A DNA stretch of 64,000 nt from Terriglobus saanensis SP1PR4 (GTDB taxonomy: Bacteria; Acidobacteriota; Terriglobia; Terriglobales; Acidobacteriaceae): the NCBI RefSeq assembly GCF_000179915.2, contig NC_014963.1:2232001-2296000 (forward strand). Direction: 5' to 3'. The position numbers and the translations under genes were made by a program. Position 1 is the first letter of the stretch. Every line of letters starts with the position of its first letter. Below, one piece after another: positions 1 through 8,823 of this stretch. Under the pieces are notes generated by a model, which saw only the letters and a list, made by a program, of their open reading frames with translations, had not been told where the DNA came from and searched no databases.

Positions 1-1304
1 GCGCGGAAGTCACCGTGATCGACCGAAAGCCCTTCGTCGGGGGGCGGGCCTACTCTTATGAGCATCCTTCGCTGCACGAGATCGTCGACTGCCAGCACGT
101 TCTCTTGGGTTGCTGCACGAATCTTCGTGCTCTCTGTGAAGACGCCGGGATCGGTGACAAGATTCGCTGGTATGACGAACTCACCTTTCTCGAAACGAAC
201 GGCAGTAGTACAAGCATTCATCCCAGTGGCCTTCCGTCGCCTTTTCACGCTTCACCTGCTTTCCTCCGAGCTTCGATGCTGGGTCTGGCGGACAAAGTGG
301 GAGTAGCGCGCGGCCTGGTGGAGTTTCTCCGTGGCTATCCTGCGGATGACAGTGAAAGCGTTGCACAGTGGCTCAAACGGACCCATCAAAGCGAACGTGC
401 CATCCGTCATTTCTGGGAGCCCGTCATCGTTGGTGCCTTGAACGACAGCTTTGAAAACTGCTCCACACGTTATGCGGGACAAGTCTTCCACGAAAGCTTT
501 ATCAAATCCGCGGAAGGCGGCCGCCTCGGCATTCCGAAACGCCCACTCTCCGAGTTCTACGGCGAAGTCGCACGGCAGGCGCAGCAGCAGGGAACCAGCT
601 TCCTACTGACGCAAAGCGTAGACACGCCGCTGCAGCGCGATGGGGACCGCTGGCTCATCCATCTTGAGGACCAGACACTATCGACGGAGAACGTCATCAT
701 CGCCGTGCCCTTTGAACAAGTCCAACGTCTCCTGCCGGCCGAGCTGAATACTACCTCAGACCTCATCGCTAACGCGGGCCAGTTCCGCAACGCGCCCATC
801 ACCACGGTGCATCTCTGGTTTGACCGCGAGATCACCGAACTGGACCACGCGGTCCTTCTTGATACAGGCATTCAGTGGATCTTTCATAAATCCCGCATCC
901 GCAGGTGGCCTGCTTCGGCAGGCAGCTACGTCGAACTGGTCATCAGCGCGTCGCATCCTCATCTCAAACGCTCACGCGAAGACCTGCTTTCGAGTTCGCT
1001 CGAAGAGCTTGCCATGTTTTTTCCTGCAGTGAAAAAAGCAGAGCTGCGCAAGAGCGGCATCCTGAAGGAAGCGCGCGCAACCTTCTCCGTCATGCCCGGC
1101 CTCGACAAGTTTCGTCCATCCCAAAAGACGGACCTTCCCGGACTCTACCTTGCCGGAGACTGGACCCAAACCGGATGGCCCTCGACCATGGAAGGCGCCG
1201 TCCGGAGCGGATTCCTGGCGGCAGGGGAGGTGATGGACTCACCCAGGCGCTTTCTTCGAAGCGATCTCCCGCCACAAGGTCTTATGCGCTGGTTGTCTAA
1301 GTAA
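1..1304 (+). CDS. hpnE: Hydroxysqualene dehydroxylase HpnE (5' truncated by window edge)
   Basis: FAD-dependent amine-oxidase/desaturase-fold enzyme. In the HpnCDE route to squalene, HpnE reduces hydroxysqualene to squalene, the substrate for hopanoid cyclisation. The reading frame is open from base 3 (A-E-V-T-V-I-D-R-K-P), so the start codon and the N-terminal GxGxxG dinucleotide motif lie to the left of the window; the GTG at 15 is internal. The retained part shows the early FAD segment (VIDRKPFVGGRAYSY) and the C-terminal FAD motif PGLYLAGDWTQTGWPSTMEG followed by A-V-R-S-G. The stop lies 3 bases before the convergent transporter gene. The hopanoid assignment is supported by hpnJ 2 kb downstream. 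Family certain; the HpnE subtype is inferred from context and size. Confidence 0.88.
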   Translation, partial: AEVTVIDRKPFVGGRAYSYEHPSLHEIVDCQHVLLGCCTNLRALCEDAGIGDKIRWYDELTFLETNGSSTSIHPSGLPSPFHASPAFLRASMLGLADKVGVARGLVEFLRGYPADDSESVAQWLKRTHQSERAIRHFWEPVIVGALNDSFENCSTRYAGQVFHESFIKSAEGGRLGIPKRPLSEFYGEVARQAQQQGTSFLLTQSVDTPLQRDGDRWLIHLEDQTLSTENVIIAVPFEQVQRLLPAELNTTSDLIANAGQFRNAPITTVHLWFDREITELDHAVLLDTGIQWIFHKSRIRRWPASAGSYVELVISASHPHLKRSREDLLSSSLEELAMFFPAVKKAELRKSGILKEARATFSVMPGLDKFRPSQKTDLPGLYLAGDWTQTGWPSTMEGAVRSGFLAAGEVMDSPRRFLRSDLPPQGLMRWLSK

Positions 1305-1307
1305 CTT

Positions 1308-1697
1308 TCAACGGGCCAGGAGTGCCACACCGGCACAAACGAACAATGCTGCCAGCCAGCGCCTTCGGTCTACATTTTCCTTCAGGAAAATCTTCGCAGC
1401 GATCGCCGTCGACACAAAAGTGAGCGAGGCGGTCGCGGGCGCGACGAGCGAGAGGTCCGCTCCTGCCAGCGCAAAGAGCAGGGAAAAGAAGCTCAGAGCC
1501 ATGCAGACGATTCCGAGGATCAGCGTTGGCTTAGTCACCACTGCCAGAATCGCCCCGCCTAAGCCGCTCTTTGCTCGAATCGCATCCAGATCCAGAGACC
1601 GCATGGAACGGGCGATCAAAATATCGCCCGCCGTTGCGGTCACAACGACCGCCGCGATGGTCGTCCAGGTGTGCAGTGTGGAGTCAGGGATCACCAC
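1308..1697 (-). CDS. Half-size DMT/EamA-type membrane transporter subunit (downstream copy)
   Basis: A 129-residue, very hydrophobic protein with four predicted membrane spans. It matches one four-helix EamA half-unit of the drug/metabolite transporter superfamily: an A-P-A-T-A segment after a small-residue helix, then a basic turn (KENVDRRRW) before the last helix. It lies 2 bases after the stop of a second protein of the same type, so the two are certainly co-transcribed. Paired four-helix DMT proteins such as ArnE/ArnF work as heterodimers, so these two probably form one eight-helix carrier. Substrate unknown; the hopanoid context suggests a lipid or a lipid head-group precursor (inference). 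Confidence 0.72.
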   Translation of the reverse strand: MVIPDSTLHTWTTIAAVVVTATAGDILIARSMRSLDLDAIRAKSGLGGAILAVVTKPTLILGIVCMALSFFSLLFALAGADLSLVAPATASLTFVSTAIAAKIFLKENVDRRRWLAALFVCAGVALLAR

Positions 1698-1699
1698 GA

Positions 1700-2119
1700 T
1701 CAGGCCACACTTTCATCGAGATCGACCGCGTGCTCTGTCCGCGAAGGTCCGTTCGCCACAAAGCCGACACCGACGACAATCAGGCAGATCCCCAGCCAGC
1801 GTAGCGGCGAGATGCTCTCGCGCAGCCAGAGCTTTCCGATAAGCGCGGTAACCACGTTTCCAAAGGCTGTTGCCGGAAGGACGAAGGTCAGGTCTGCCCA
1901 ACTCAATGCCGTCATATAAGACGCCATAAAGCCAATGAGTACAACAATTCCCGAGAGCACCCAGGGATTGCCGAGGGCGTAGAAAAGTGACGAAAGGTGG
2001 TGGATCGAGACGGGTCCGATGTCGTGCATACCGCGGCCAAGAAGAGCATCGCCCACAGCGGCACCGAGCATGACGCAGAAGAGCAGGAGATAACGCGAAG
2101 CGGGAAGGCGGTGAGACAT
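1700..2119 (-). CDS. Half-size DMT/EamA-type membrane transporter subunit (upstream copy)
   Basis: A 139-residue protein with four membrane spans, paralogous to the next gene. It shares the pattern 'L-S-W-A-D-L-T-F-V-L-P-A-T-A' in helix 3 and 'LRESISPLRW' before helix 4. The C-terminal tail after residue ~122 is hydrophilic (THAVDLDES-like) and should be cytoplasmic or periplasmic. It is the first gene of a two-gene operon, divergent from the mscS-type gene with a 123-base spacer that must hold both promoters. Inferred to pair with the adjacent gene product to make one DMT carrier. Alternative: each forms a homodimer as in SMR proteins. Confidence 0.72.
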   Translation of the reverse strand: MSHRLPASRYLLLFCVMLGAAVGDALLGRGMHDIGPVSIHHLSSLFYALGNPWVLSGIVVLIGFMASYMTALSWADLTFVLPATAFGNVVTALIGKLWLRESISPLRWLGICLIVVGVGFVANGPSRTEHAVDLDESVA

Positions 2120-2242
2120 CTACCTCTATTCTATCGGCGATAAGCGCTGCTGAAAACTCGAAGAGATGACGGCGCTACCAACGCCTGAACGTTTAGAGTC
2201 ATCCCAGAAGGTAGAGAGCGATGTTGCGGCTCACGAACCGGA

Positions 2243-3337
2243 ATGGAGGGCCTCTTGCGATTTTTTCATCTGTGGCACGGCTGGTTTCTGGCGCTCTTCT
2301 TTTTCTGTGCGGCGCTCGTGTTTTCGAACGCGACGCACTGGGTGCTGTTCCGGATTCTCCGCAAACAGCAGAGCGAAGGAAAGCCGGAGTTCTTTGGTCT
2401 GGGGCTCAAGGCGCATCTGGGGAAGCCAGCTCGCGCGATCTTTATCATCACCTGTCTCTTTGTAGCCCAGCCCTTTCTTCCGGTTTCGAACGAGATCCAC
2501 GAAAATGTTCGGCAGGCTTTGGCGATCGCGATGGTGTTGTCGTTGGGCTGGTTTGCGACGGGTGCGGTCTATGTGGGACAGATCCTGTTTCTGCGGCGGT
2601 ATGACCTGCAGGCTGCGGACAATGTGCAGGCACGTCGCGTCCACACGCAGTTCCAACTGTTTCGCCGGATGCTGATTGGTTTCATCATCGTTCTAACGAT
2701 AGGCGCTGCCCTCTATACGTTTCACGATGCACGACTTTGGCGTGCGGGAACAGGGCTTCTGGCGTCGGCGGGACTGGCTTCTCTCGTACTGGCGACGGCA
2801 GCGAAGTCGACCGCTTCGAACTTTCTGGCCGGCCTGCAGATCGCCCTGACAGAACCGATCCGTATCGACGATGTAGTGATTGTGCAGGGAGAGTGGGGAA
2901 GGATCGAAGAGATCAACTCCGCCTACGTGGTGGTGAGGATCTGGGACATGCGGCGCTTGATCGTACCGCTCACGTACTTCATCGAGAACAGCTTTCAGAA
3001 CTGGACGCGCCAGTCTGCGGACATTATGGGGACGGCGTTTTTATATCTGGACTACACTGTGCCAGTGGAACCGCTGCGTGAGCATCTGACCAAGATTGTC
3101 TCCGGCGCGAAGCAGTGGGATGGTAAAGTCTGCGGACTTCAGGTGACGGACCTGAAGGAGCACACCATGGAGATTCGCTGTTTGATGAGTTCGACGAATG
3201 CAGGCGATAACTTCGATCTCCGCTGTCTCGTACGCGAGGGCATGATGGCCTTCGTTCGAGAAAACTATCCAGACGCTTTCCCACAGATGCGCTTGTTGGG
3301 GAGACCGGAGCAGATTAAACAAAAGGGACGCGAGTAA
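2243..3337 (+). CDS. Mechanosensitive ion channel family protein (MscS-like)
   Basis: A 364-residue inner-membrane protein with about five hydrophobic helices in the N-terminal half (roughly 10-35, 58-78, 88-112, 143-163, 168-190), then an MscS beta/C-terminal region from ~200. The pore-lining helix is glycine/alanine-rich (GTGLLASAGLASLVLATAAK) and is followed by the family's NFLAGLQIALTEPIRIDD segment. MscS channels open under membrane tension to release solutes during osmotic downshock. The ATG at 2243 has only a weak ribosome-binding site. The stop codon lies inside a strong hairpin. It may be a hopanoid-cluster passenger: tension gating depends on membrane composition, but no functional link is shown by sequence. 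Confidence 0.9.
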   Translation: MEGLLRFFHLWHGWFLALFFFCAALVFSNATHWVLFRILRKQQSEGKPEFFGLGLKAHLGKPARAIFIITCLFVAQPFLPVSNEIHENVRQALAIAMVLSLGWFATGAVYVGQILFLRRYDLQAADNVQARRVHTQFQLFRRMLIGFIIVLTIGAALYTFHDARLWRAGTGLLASAGLASLVLATAAKSTASNFLAGLQIALTEPIRIDDVVIVQGEWGRIEEINSAYVVVRIWDMRRLIVPLTYFIENSFQNWTRQSADIMGTAFLYLDYTVPVEPLREHLTKIVSGAKQWDGKVCGLQVTDLKEHTMEIRCLMSSTNAGDNFDLRCLVREGMMAFVRENYPDAFPQMRLLGRPEQIKQKGRE

Positions 3338-3352
3338 ACTCGCGTCCCTTTT
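3321..3352. terminator. Bidirectional intrinsic terminator
   Basis: A perfect 15-bp inverted repeat (3321-3335 and 3338-3352) with A-rich and T-rich flanks built into the stem ends. It sits between the convergent mscS-type gene, whose TAA is at the loop, and hpnJ, which stops at 3364. The A4/T4 ends give a U-tract in both directions. Confidence 0.85.
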
Positions 3353-3363
3353 ATGGCGTTCGC

Positions 3364-4842
3364 CTAAGCGTTCATGCTGACAGATTCCTGAGCTTTCAAG
3401 GCGTTCTCTTCGCGCTTGGCGCGAGAGGCCTTGTTACGCTGGGAACGAAGCTTCATGAAGGCCTTCGCTTCCACATAGAGACGAGGAACGTCGCGGTTTA
3501 CGATAGCCTTCCAGACCACGCGGAACGCGGCCTTGGGGCGGAAGTAGTACTCGTCATAGAAGCGATGCACCATCTCCATGACGTACTCGACTGGTAGGCC
3601 AGGGTACTCGATGTGTGCCATCTGGTGACCGGTGCCGTCTTCCATGTTCTCGTTGGTGATGAAGCCGTTCTTCTTGGCGTAGTCGTAGAACTCTGTACCT
3701 GGGTAAGCGTGTGCGATGGAAACCTGGATGGTTTCGCAGTCGAGCGTCTTCGCGAAGTCGATCGTATTACGGATCGACTCTTTGGTTTCGCCGGGAAGGC
3801 CAAGGATGAAGTCGGCGTGAATGATGAGGCCGAGATCGTGGCAGTCCTTCACGAAGTCGCGTGCGCGCTCAACGGTGGCACCCTTTTTGATGTTCTTCAG
3901 GATCTGGGGATCACCGGACTCGAAGCCGACGATGAGCAGGCGGCAACCCGCATCCTTCATGGCCTTGAGCGTATCGCGGTCGGTGGTAACGCGCGAGGTG
4001 GAAGACCATGTAAGGCCAAGCGGCTTCAGCTTTTCGCAAAGCTCAATGGTACGGGCCTTCTGGATATTGAAGGTGTCATCGTCGAAGAAGAACTCCTTGA
4101 CGTTGGGCCAGAGTTCCTTGGCATGCTTCATCTCTGCGGCCACATCGTCTGTGGAGCGCTTGCGCCATGCGTGGCCAGAAAGTGTCTGTGGCCAGAGGCA
4201 GAATGTGCACTGTGCAGGGCAGCCGCGCGTCGAGTAAAGCGAAACATAGGGGTGCAGAAGGAACGGCACGTTGTACTTGGTGACATCCATGTCGCGCTTG
4301 TAGATGTCCGTCACCCAGGGAAGGGCATCGAGATCTTCCACCTGCGGGCGATCCGGGTTGTGCTGGATCTGACCGTTCTCGCCGCGATACGAGATGCCGA
4401 GGATCTCGTTCAGAGGCTTGCCGTTGGCATACTCCACGGTCGAGAAATCGAACTCGCGGCGGCAGACGAAATCGATCACTTCGCACTCATTGAGCGCGCG
4501 ATCGGGATCCGTGGTGACCGGGGGGCCAACGAAGGTGATCTTGATCGCGGGATTTGCCGCTTTGATGGCGCGCGCAAGACCGTGATCTCCGCTCCAACCG
4601 ACGGTCGAAGTGAAGAGCACGAGAAAATCGAAGCTCTTCGCGATTTGAATGGTCTCTTCTGCAGAGACGTGATGCGGAGGAGCATCGAGAAGCTTTGAAC
4701 CTTCGAGCATGCCGGCGGGATAGGCGAGCCAGACGGGGTACCAGTAGGACTCGATCTCGCGGGTGGCTGGCCAGCGCGAAGAGGCGCCGCCATCAAAATT
4801 CTCGAACGAAGGGGGATTCAGAAACAGCGTTTTGAGTGGCAT
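3364..4842 (-). CDS. hpnJ: Hopanoid biosynthesis radical SAM protein HpnJ
   Basis: A 492-residue B12-binding-type radical SAM enzyme. The N-terminal ~180 residues form a cobalamin-binding-like Rossmann region. The [4Fe-4S] motif CxxxCxxC is C208-C212-C215 (TRGCPAQCTFC), followed by radical SAM TIM-barrel motifs such as FFFDDDTFNI and GFESGDPQILKNIKKG. The N-terminal pattern LFLNPPSFENFDGGAS is typical of HpnJ. HpnJ is reported to take part in making the cyclitol-ether head group of composite bacteriohopanepolyols from a glucosamine precursor by ring contraction. The C-terminus (~450-492) is basic and alanine-rich. It is the last gene of the leftward run and stops next to a strong terminator. 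Subfamily call is confident; no reaction is proven here. Confidence 0.88.
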   Translation of the reverse strand: MPLKTLFLNPPSFENFDGGASSRWPATREIESYWYPVWLAYPAGMLEGSKLLDAPPHHVSAEETIQIAKSFDFLVLFTSTVGWSGDHGLARAIKAANPAIKITFVGPPVTTDPDRALNECEVIDFVCRREFDFSTVEYANGKPLNEILGISYRGENGQIQHNPDRPQVEDLDALPWVTDIYKRDMDVTKYNVPFLLHPYVSLYSTRGCPAQCTFCLWPQTLSGHAWRKRSTDDVAAEMKHAKELWPNVKEFFFDDDTFNIQKARTIELCEKLKPLGLTWSSTSRVTTDRDTLKAMKDAGCRLLIVGFESGDPQILKNIKKGATVERARDFVKDCHDLGLIIHADFILGLPGETKESIRNTIDFAKTLDCETIQVSIAHAYPGTEFYDYAKKNGFITNENMEDGTGHQMAHIEYPGLPVEYVMEMVHRFYDEYYFRPKAAFRVVWKAIVNRDVPRLYVEAKAFMKLRSQRNKASRAKREENALKAQESVSMNA

Positions 4843-4918
4843 GATAATGCTTTGATTTTACCACTTTGACACTGGTTTGTATGTGACAGGAGGTATCTGA
4901 GCAGTATCCGAAAAGTGT

Positions 4919-5233
4919 CTAGGGCTCGATCTGAGCCGAGGTCGCGGTGACGGCTCCACTGGGATCGATGAAGACCAGCCAATATCGGTGATTTATAAAG
5001 GAAAATGCGGATTTGTAGACCAGCACGTGATCGCAGTGGGTGGCCTGTTGTGTGCCGTAGGCAGAGCAAGAAGGATCCGTCTTGGAAGGGGGCCCAAGCT
5101 CCGAGCGAACAGCCGATTCCGAAGCGTGTGGCTCGATGGACTGGAACTTTGCCGTAAGACGGCGGTCATAGATAACGCCTACGAGACCCGCGATGACAAG
5201 AAGCACGATGACAAAGGTAAGGAAGGCTCGCAT
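4919..5233 (-). CDS. Small membrane-anchored periplasmic protein, unknown function
   Basis: A 104-residue protein not recognised as a named family. Residues 2-22 form one strong hydrophobic helix (FLTFVIVLLVIAGLVGVIYD), uncleaved by appearance. The rest is a soluble domain with a K-F-x-x-I-E-P-x-x-S-E-x-x-V-R-x-E-L-G-P-P segment resembling the start of SmpA/BamE-type folds, two close cysteines (C55 and the C of THCDHV) that could pair, and an aromatic core (YWLVFIDPSG). It lies 25 bases after the TolC gene on the same strand, so it is probably the last gene of the export operon. BamE-like fold is only a suggestion. Confidence 0.6.
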   Translation of the reverse strand: MRAFLTFVIVLLVIAGLVGVIYDRRLTAKFQSIEPHASESAVRSELGPPSKTDPSCSAYGTQQATHCDHVLVYKSAFSFINHRYWLVFIDPSGAVTATSAQIEP

Positions 5234-5258
5234 GACAGATCTCCGAAGCGTCTGCCGG

Positions 5259-6560
5259 TTAGGGCTTGACGGGCGTTATAGCCAAGGATGTTTTCAACCA
5301 TGACTCCAGTTGCCCGGAGGAGCGAAGGAGATTAATCTGCGCGTTCCGAAGCTGGAGATCCGCGTCGATGAAGTCGAGGTATTTCTGGCGCTCCTGAACG
5401 AGTGCATTCTGTTCATCCTTGGGCGTAATGGGCTGCCCATTGGGATTGCCTGCGGTCAGCTGTGTGCGAATGATGTCCAACTGGTCCTGCGCGAGTTCGC
5501 GGTCTAGGCCTACAACTTCGGCGCGGGCGGCCATCTCTGTCACACCGTGCGCCGTGCGGTTGCGACCCTCCAAAAACTGGTCGCGAGCGAGATCGGCTTC
5601 ATGCAGCGCGTGCTGCGCATCCGCCATGGACTCGTGGAATTTGGTGCGCTTTCCGGCGTCGAAGATGGGAACCGTGAGCTGAATCCCAAAGAGGAAATTA
5701 TTCGCCTGGTAAGCCTTGTAGTAAACGTCGTAGTTATTGAACTTTGCGAATCGGTTGTACTGTACCGCCAGAGCAATCTGCGGGCGATACAGCTTTCGCC
5801 CATCTCCAAAGGCTTGTTGCAAGCGGGACTGCGCGTTGCTGTAGGAAGCCTGTACTGAGGGCGAAAGAGCGCCTTCGGCGACGGTGAAAGAGATATTGGA
5901 AGGCACTGAGGGGATCGAGGCAGAGTCCGTAGTGATACGGCGGGACGCAACGCCCGTGAGACGTAGCAGATGCTGGCGCTGGATATCGAGATCGCCTTCG
6001 ATCTGAATGCGACGCAGACGAATCTGCGCGGCGGAAAGACGTGCGCGCGTCAATTCGATGCGAGGATCAAGGCCAGCATCGAGTCGCTCCTGTGTGAGCG
6101 TCGTCAGGCGTGTAGCGTAGCCGTACTGCTCGTTCAGGGCAGACAGGCGTTGTAGATCCGCGTCGACAGAGAGATAGGTGATCGCCGCATCTTCTGCAAT
6201 CTGCTGGCGCACGTCCTGCAGAGCAAGGTTTGCGGCGACCAGGCCTTCGCGCGCGGCCCGGATATAGTTGCGCTGCGACTGGTCGTAGATCAGAGACTGT
6301 GCTGTGAAGTTGTAGAGCGTGGGCGTCCCCGTAGGAAAGCCATAGGTATATCCGAGGCCGGAACCTGCCGAAATAGCGGGAATGTAGACATCTTTTGACT
6401 CGGCAAGGATGGAGCGGGCTTTGACAACATCGCTTTCCGCCATCTTCACTCGCGGTGAGTTGCGTAGAGCCAGGTCGATTGCGGAGGAGAATGCAATTTG
6501 GCCGTGAATGATCGAGCTACAACCAAGCAATACGGTGATGAGAAGGAGGCGACGCATCAC
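5259..6560 (-). CDS. TolC-family outer membrane efflux protein
   Basis: A 433-residue outer-membrane factor with a signal peptide (MMRRLLLITVLLGCSSIIHG). The mature protein starts IAFSSAIDLALRNSPRVKMAE, the usual first helix of OEP repeats, followed by long alanine/glutamine-rich coiled-coil helices in two repeats (~25-210 and ~225-425). Such trimers form the outer-membrane channel and periplasmic tunnel for tripartite exporters. The start overlaps the TPR gene stop by 4 bases (ATGA), which indicates translational coupling. The operon holds an adaptor but no inner-membrane pump, so it must recruit one from elsewhere. Family certain, cargo unknown. Confidence 0.9.
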   Translation of the reverse strand: MMRRLLLITVLLGCSSIIHGQIAFSSAIDLALRNSPRVKMAESDVVKARSILAESKDVYIPAISAGSGLGYTYGFPTGTPTLYNFTAQSLIYDQSQRNYIRAAREGLVAANLALQDVRQQIAEDAAITYLSVDADLQRLSALNEQYGYATRLTTLTQERLDAGLDPRIELTRARLSAAQIRLRRIQIEGDLDIQRQHLLRLTGVASRRITTDSASIPSVPSNISFTVAEGALSPSVQASYSNAQSRLQQAFGDGRKLYRPQIALAVQYNRFAKFNNYDVYYKAYQANNFLFGIQLTVPIFDAGKRTKFHESMADAQHALHEADLARDQFLEGRNRTAHGVTEMAARAEVVGLDRELAQDQLDIIRTQLTAGNPNGQPITPKDEQNALVQERQKYLDFIDADLQLRNAQINLLRSSGQLESWLKTSLAITPVKP

Positions 6561-7492
6561 TGGGCCCCTTTGCGTGCCGGTGGATAGTTGTGTGCGAGTT
6601 CAAGAGCGGCGGCAAACTCCGACTGTGCCGCGGCCTTGTCACCTTGTTTTGCAAGGGCAAGACCAAGCAAGGTATGTACCTTGAAGGCGGGCGCTCCTGC
6701 GGTCTGGTTCGAGCCTGCGAGGTAGTCGCGATAAGCTTGTTCCGCAGCGGGAAGCTCGCGGTTCATCTTGACCAGAAGATTTGCAGCGTCGATGGAGTCT
6801 GCACCGTGGTGTGTGTCACGTCGGATGGCAGAAAGAGCTGCGGCAGAGGCTTTCTCCCATTGCTTTTCATGCGCATAGAAGTTGGCTAGATCGACATAGG
6901 ACTCGGGAGAGTGCTTCTGTTCAATCTCTTTTTGAAACTCGGCTTCCGCGGCGGGGAGATTGTTGTTCTTCTGCGCGATCATGCCGAGAAGTCTATGACC
7001 ACGTGCGGGAGAGAGCTTCATCAGTTTGTCGACAAGAACGGTGGCTTTGTCCGAGCCGCCACCGACAATACCAGGGGCCGAAACATAAAACTCGCCCAGA
7101 TCCGAAAGCGCTTCAACGGATGTGGGATCGAGTTCTACAGCTTTTTCAAAGCTGCCACGGATCTTGCCCACCAGCTTCATGCCGGTAAATGCGCCGGAGT
7201 GATCGGCTTTTGCCCCATAGGCCCGGGCGAGAAGGAGCTGCGCTTCGCTGCTGGAGGGATTGGCTCGGGCAACTGCTTCACAAGTGTGGATGCCATCGTC
7301 AAACCGCTCCAGGGTGACATAAACCGTGCAAAGCAATTGCTGAGCGCGTACATCCTCTCCCAGAGCAAGAAGTTCCGCCACTGCCTGGTCTCCATGGCCT
7401 GAACGTGCTGTCGCCCGCGCCTGTTCATAGCCGCCAGAGGCGGTGGCAGGCTGGGCGATCAGGAACGCGAAGAGGAGTGAGGGAAGCATCAA
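6557..7492 (-). CDS. Secreted TPR-repeat protein of the export operon
   Basis: A 311-residue protein with a signal peptide (MMLPSLLFAFLIAQPATASG) and at least four or five tetratricopeptide-like helical hairpins between ~25 and 305 (for example LLCTVYVTLERFDDGIHTCE and the region FKVHTLLGLALAKQGDKAAA). TPR arrays bind other proteins, and here it would act in the periplasm. It lies between the adaptor gene (20-base gap) and the tolC gene (4-base overlap), so it may be an assembly or cargo factor for this exporter. That role is inferred only from position. Confidence 0.78.
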   Translation of the reverse strand: MMLPSLLFAFLIAQPATASGGYEQARATARSGHGDQAVAELLALGEDVRAQQLLCTVYVTLERFDDGIHTCEAVARANPSSSEAQLLLARAYGAKADHSGAFTGMKLVGKIRGSFEKAVELDPTSVEALSDLGEFYVSAPGIVGGGSDKATVLVDKLMKLSPARGHRLLGMIAQKNNNLPAAEAEFQKEIEQKHSPESYVDLANFYAHEKQWEKASAAALSAIRRDTHHGADSIDAANLLVKMNRELPAAEQAYRDYLAGSNQTAGAPAFKVHTLLGLALAKQGDKAAAQSEFAAALELAHNYPPARKGAQ

Positions 7493-7512
7493 GGTGGATC
7501 TCCTGGCAAATG

Positions 7513-8757
7513 CTATTGCACGGGCTTGACGCTGAGGCCGGGCGTGAGATCGTCAGAGTTGGTCGCGTTCAGGGCAACGGTATCGTGCTCGGATAGACCG
7601 TGAACAATTTGGACGAGCGTAAGATTCACCGCGCCCACATCGACGGGTGTCTTCACGAGCTGGTTCTTCACCACACGATAGACGAAGTTCTGTGTTCCCT
7701 GGGTGCGAAGGGCTTCCCGCGGAACGCTGAGAACATGCGGGTTTTCCTGAAGCGTCACCAATGCATTGACATTGGTATTCGGAAGCAAGTCTTCTGCGGC
7801 ATCGTCAATGGCAATGAGGCATTCGCCTACATTTCGCGTTCCGTAAGAGATGATGGTCGACGGCGTATGGACGATGTGTCCGTGCCATGCACGGTTGGGA
7901 CGGGCATCCCAGGTAACGCGCACCTTCTGGCCTACAACAAGTTTGCCAACATCCGGCTCATCAAAGTAAGCACGCACCTGCATCCGATTGAGATCGGCCA
8001 TGCGAAGAATCTCATCCCCCGGATTCAGGAACTCGTAGGCGCGAATCGGCAGAGAGTAGACGATGCCAGCAAAGGGCGCGCGCACGATCGCAAACGCCAG
8101 ATTCTTCTCAGCAGCCAAAAGGCCAGCCTGATTGTCCGCAAGCTGTGCCGCGATCCGGGTTTTGTCGGAGGCCGCGAAGCGAGCGGTACTACGCTTCTGC
8201 ACCGCGTCCATGTTTGCCTGGGCGGTTGCGAGGCGAGATTGCGCCGCACTGACTTCGCTGGTGGAAGCCGCTCCTTTGGCCTGCAGTTGCTGCAGAGTGG
8301 AAAGATCGAGTTGCGCCTGCTGGACCTGAAGACGGCTGCGGTTTAAATCTCCAGCAATTGAGATGCGTTCGTCCTGGCTGCCGCCCTGGCTCATGTCCTG
8401 AAAAGAACCTTTGGCACCGGCCAGGCCAGCACGGGCTGTGGCCACCCGCGCTAAAGCGCCAGAATCGTCCAGTTGCACCATCAAGGTGCCTGCCGTGACA
8501 TGCTGTCCCTCGCGGACGAGGAGTTTCTGCACGGTACCGGCAGAAGCGGCATGCGCTTCAAAGGCCTGGATCGGCTCAACTTTGCCGTTGGTGGAGATGG
8601 TGCTGACGAGATCCTGATAGGTGGCGACGGCCACGCGAACCGGAGTGTCCTCATGAAGGAGGCTTCGAATGCCGAAGATCAGCGCTACTACAACTGCGGC
8701 CACCCCGGCAGTCCATAAAACAGTTCGCATTTTCCCTTGTGTACTCTCTGCCGTCAT
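7513..8757 (-). CDS. HlyD/RND-type periplasmic adaptor protein
   Basis: A 414-residue membrane-fusion protein. One N-terminal membrane helix (~11-30, TVLWTAGVAAVVVALIFGI) is followed by a biotinyl/lipoyl-like half (NGKVEPIQAFEAHAASAGTV), a coiled-coil hairpin (~105-215, rich in A/Q/L), the second lipoyl half (FAIVRAPFAGIVYSLPIRAY), a beta-barrel domain and a C-terminal membrane-proximal domain. This is the layout of MacA/AcrA-type adaptors that join an inner-membrane pump to TolC. It is the first gene of the adaptor-TPR-TolC operon. No MacB, RND or MFS pump gene lies alongside, which is unusual. Confidence 0.88.
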   Translation of the reverse strand: MTAESTQGKMRTVLWTAGVAAVVVALIFGIRSLLHEDTPVRVAVATYQDLVSTISTNGKVEPIQAFEAHAASAGTVQKLLVREGQHVTAGTLMVQLDDSGALARVATARAGLAGAKGSFQDMSQGGSQDERISIAGDLNRSRLQVQQAQLDLSTLQQLQAKGAASTSEVSAAQSRLATAQANMDAVQKRSTARFAASDKTRIAAQLADNQAGLLAAEKNLAFAIVRAPFAGIVYSLPIRAYEFLNPGDEILRMADLNRMQVRAYFDEPDVGKLVVGQKVRVTWDARPNRAWHGHIVHTPSTIISYGTRNVGECLIAIDDAAEDLLPNTNVNALVTLQENPHVLSVPREALRTQGTQNFVYRVVKNQLVKTPVDVGAVNLTLVQIVHGLSEHDTVALNATNSDDLTPGLSVKPVQ

Positions 8758-8823
8758 ATCGTCTTGAATTATCAGTATATAAGACGCGGTCGACGTCGCT
8801 ACGATGCGGAATATTTCCGCGGC

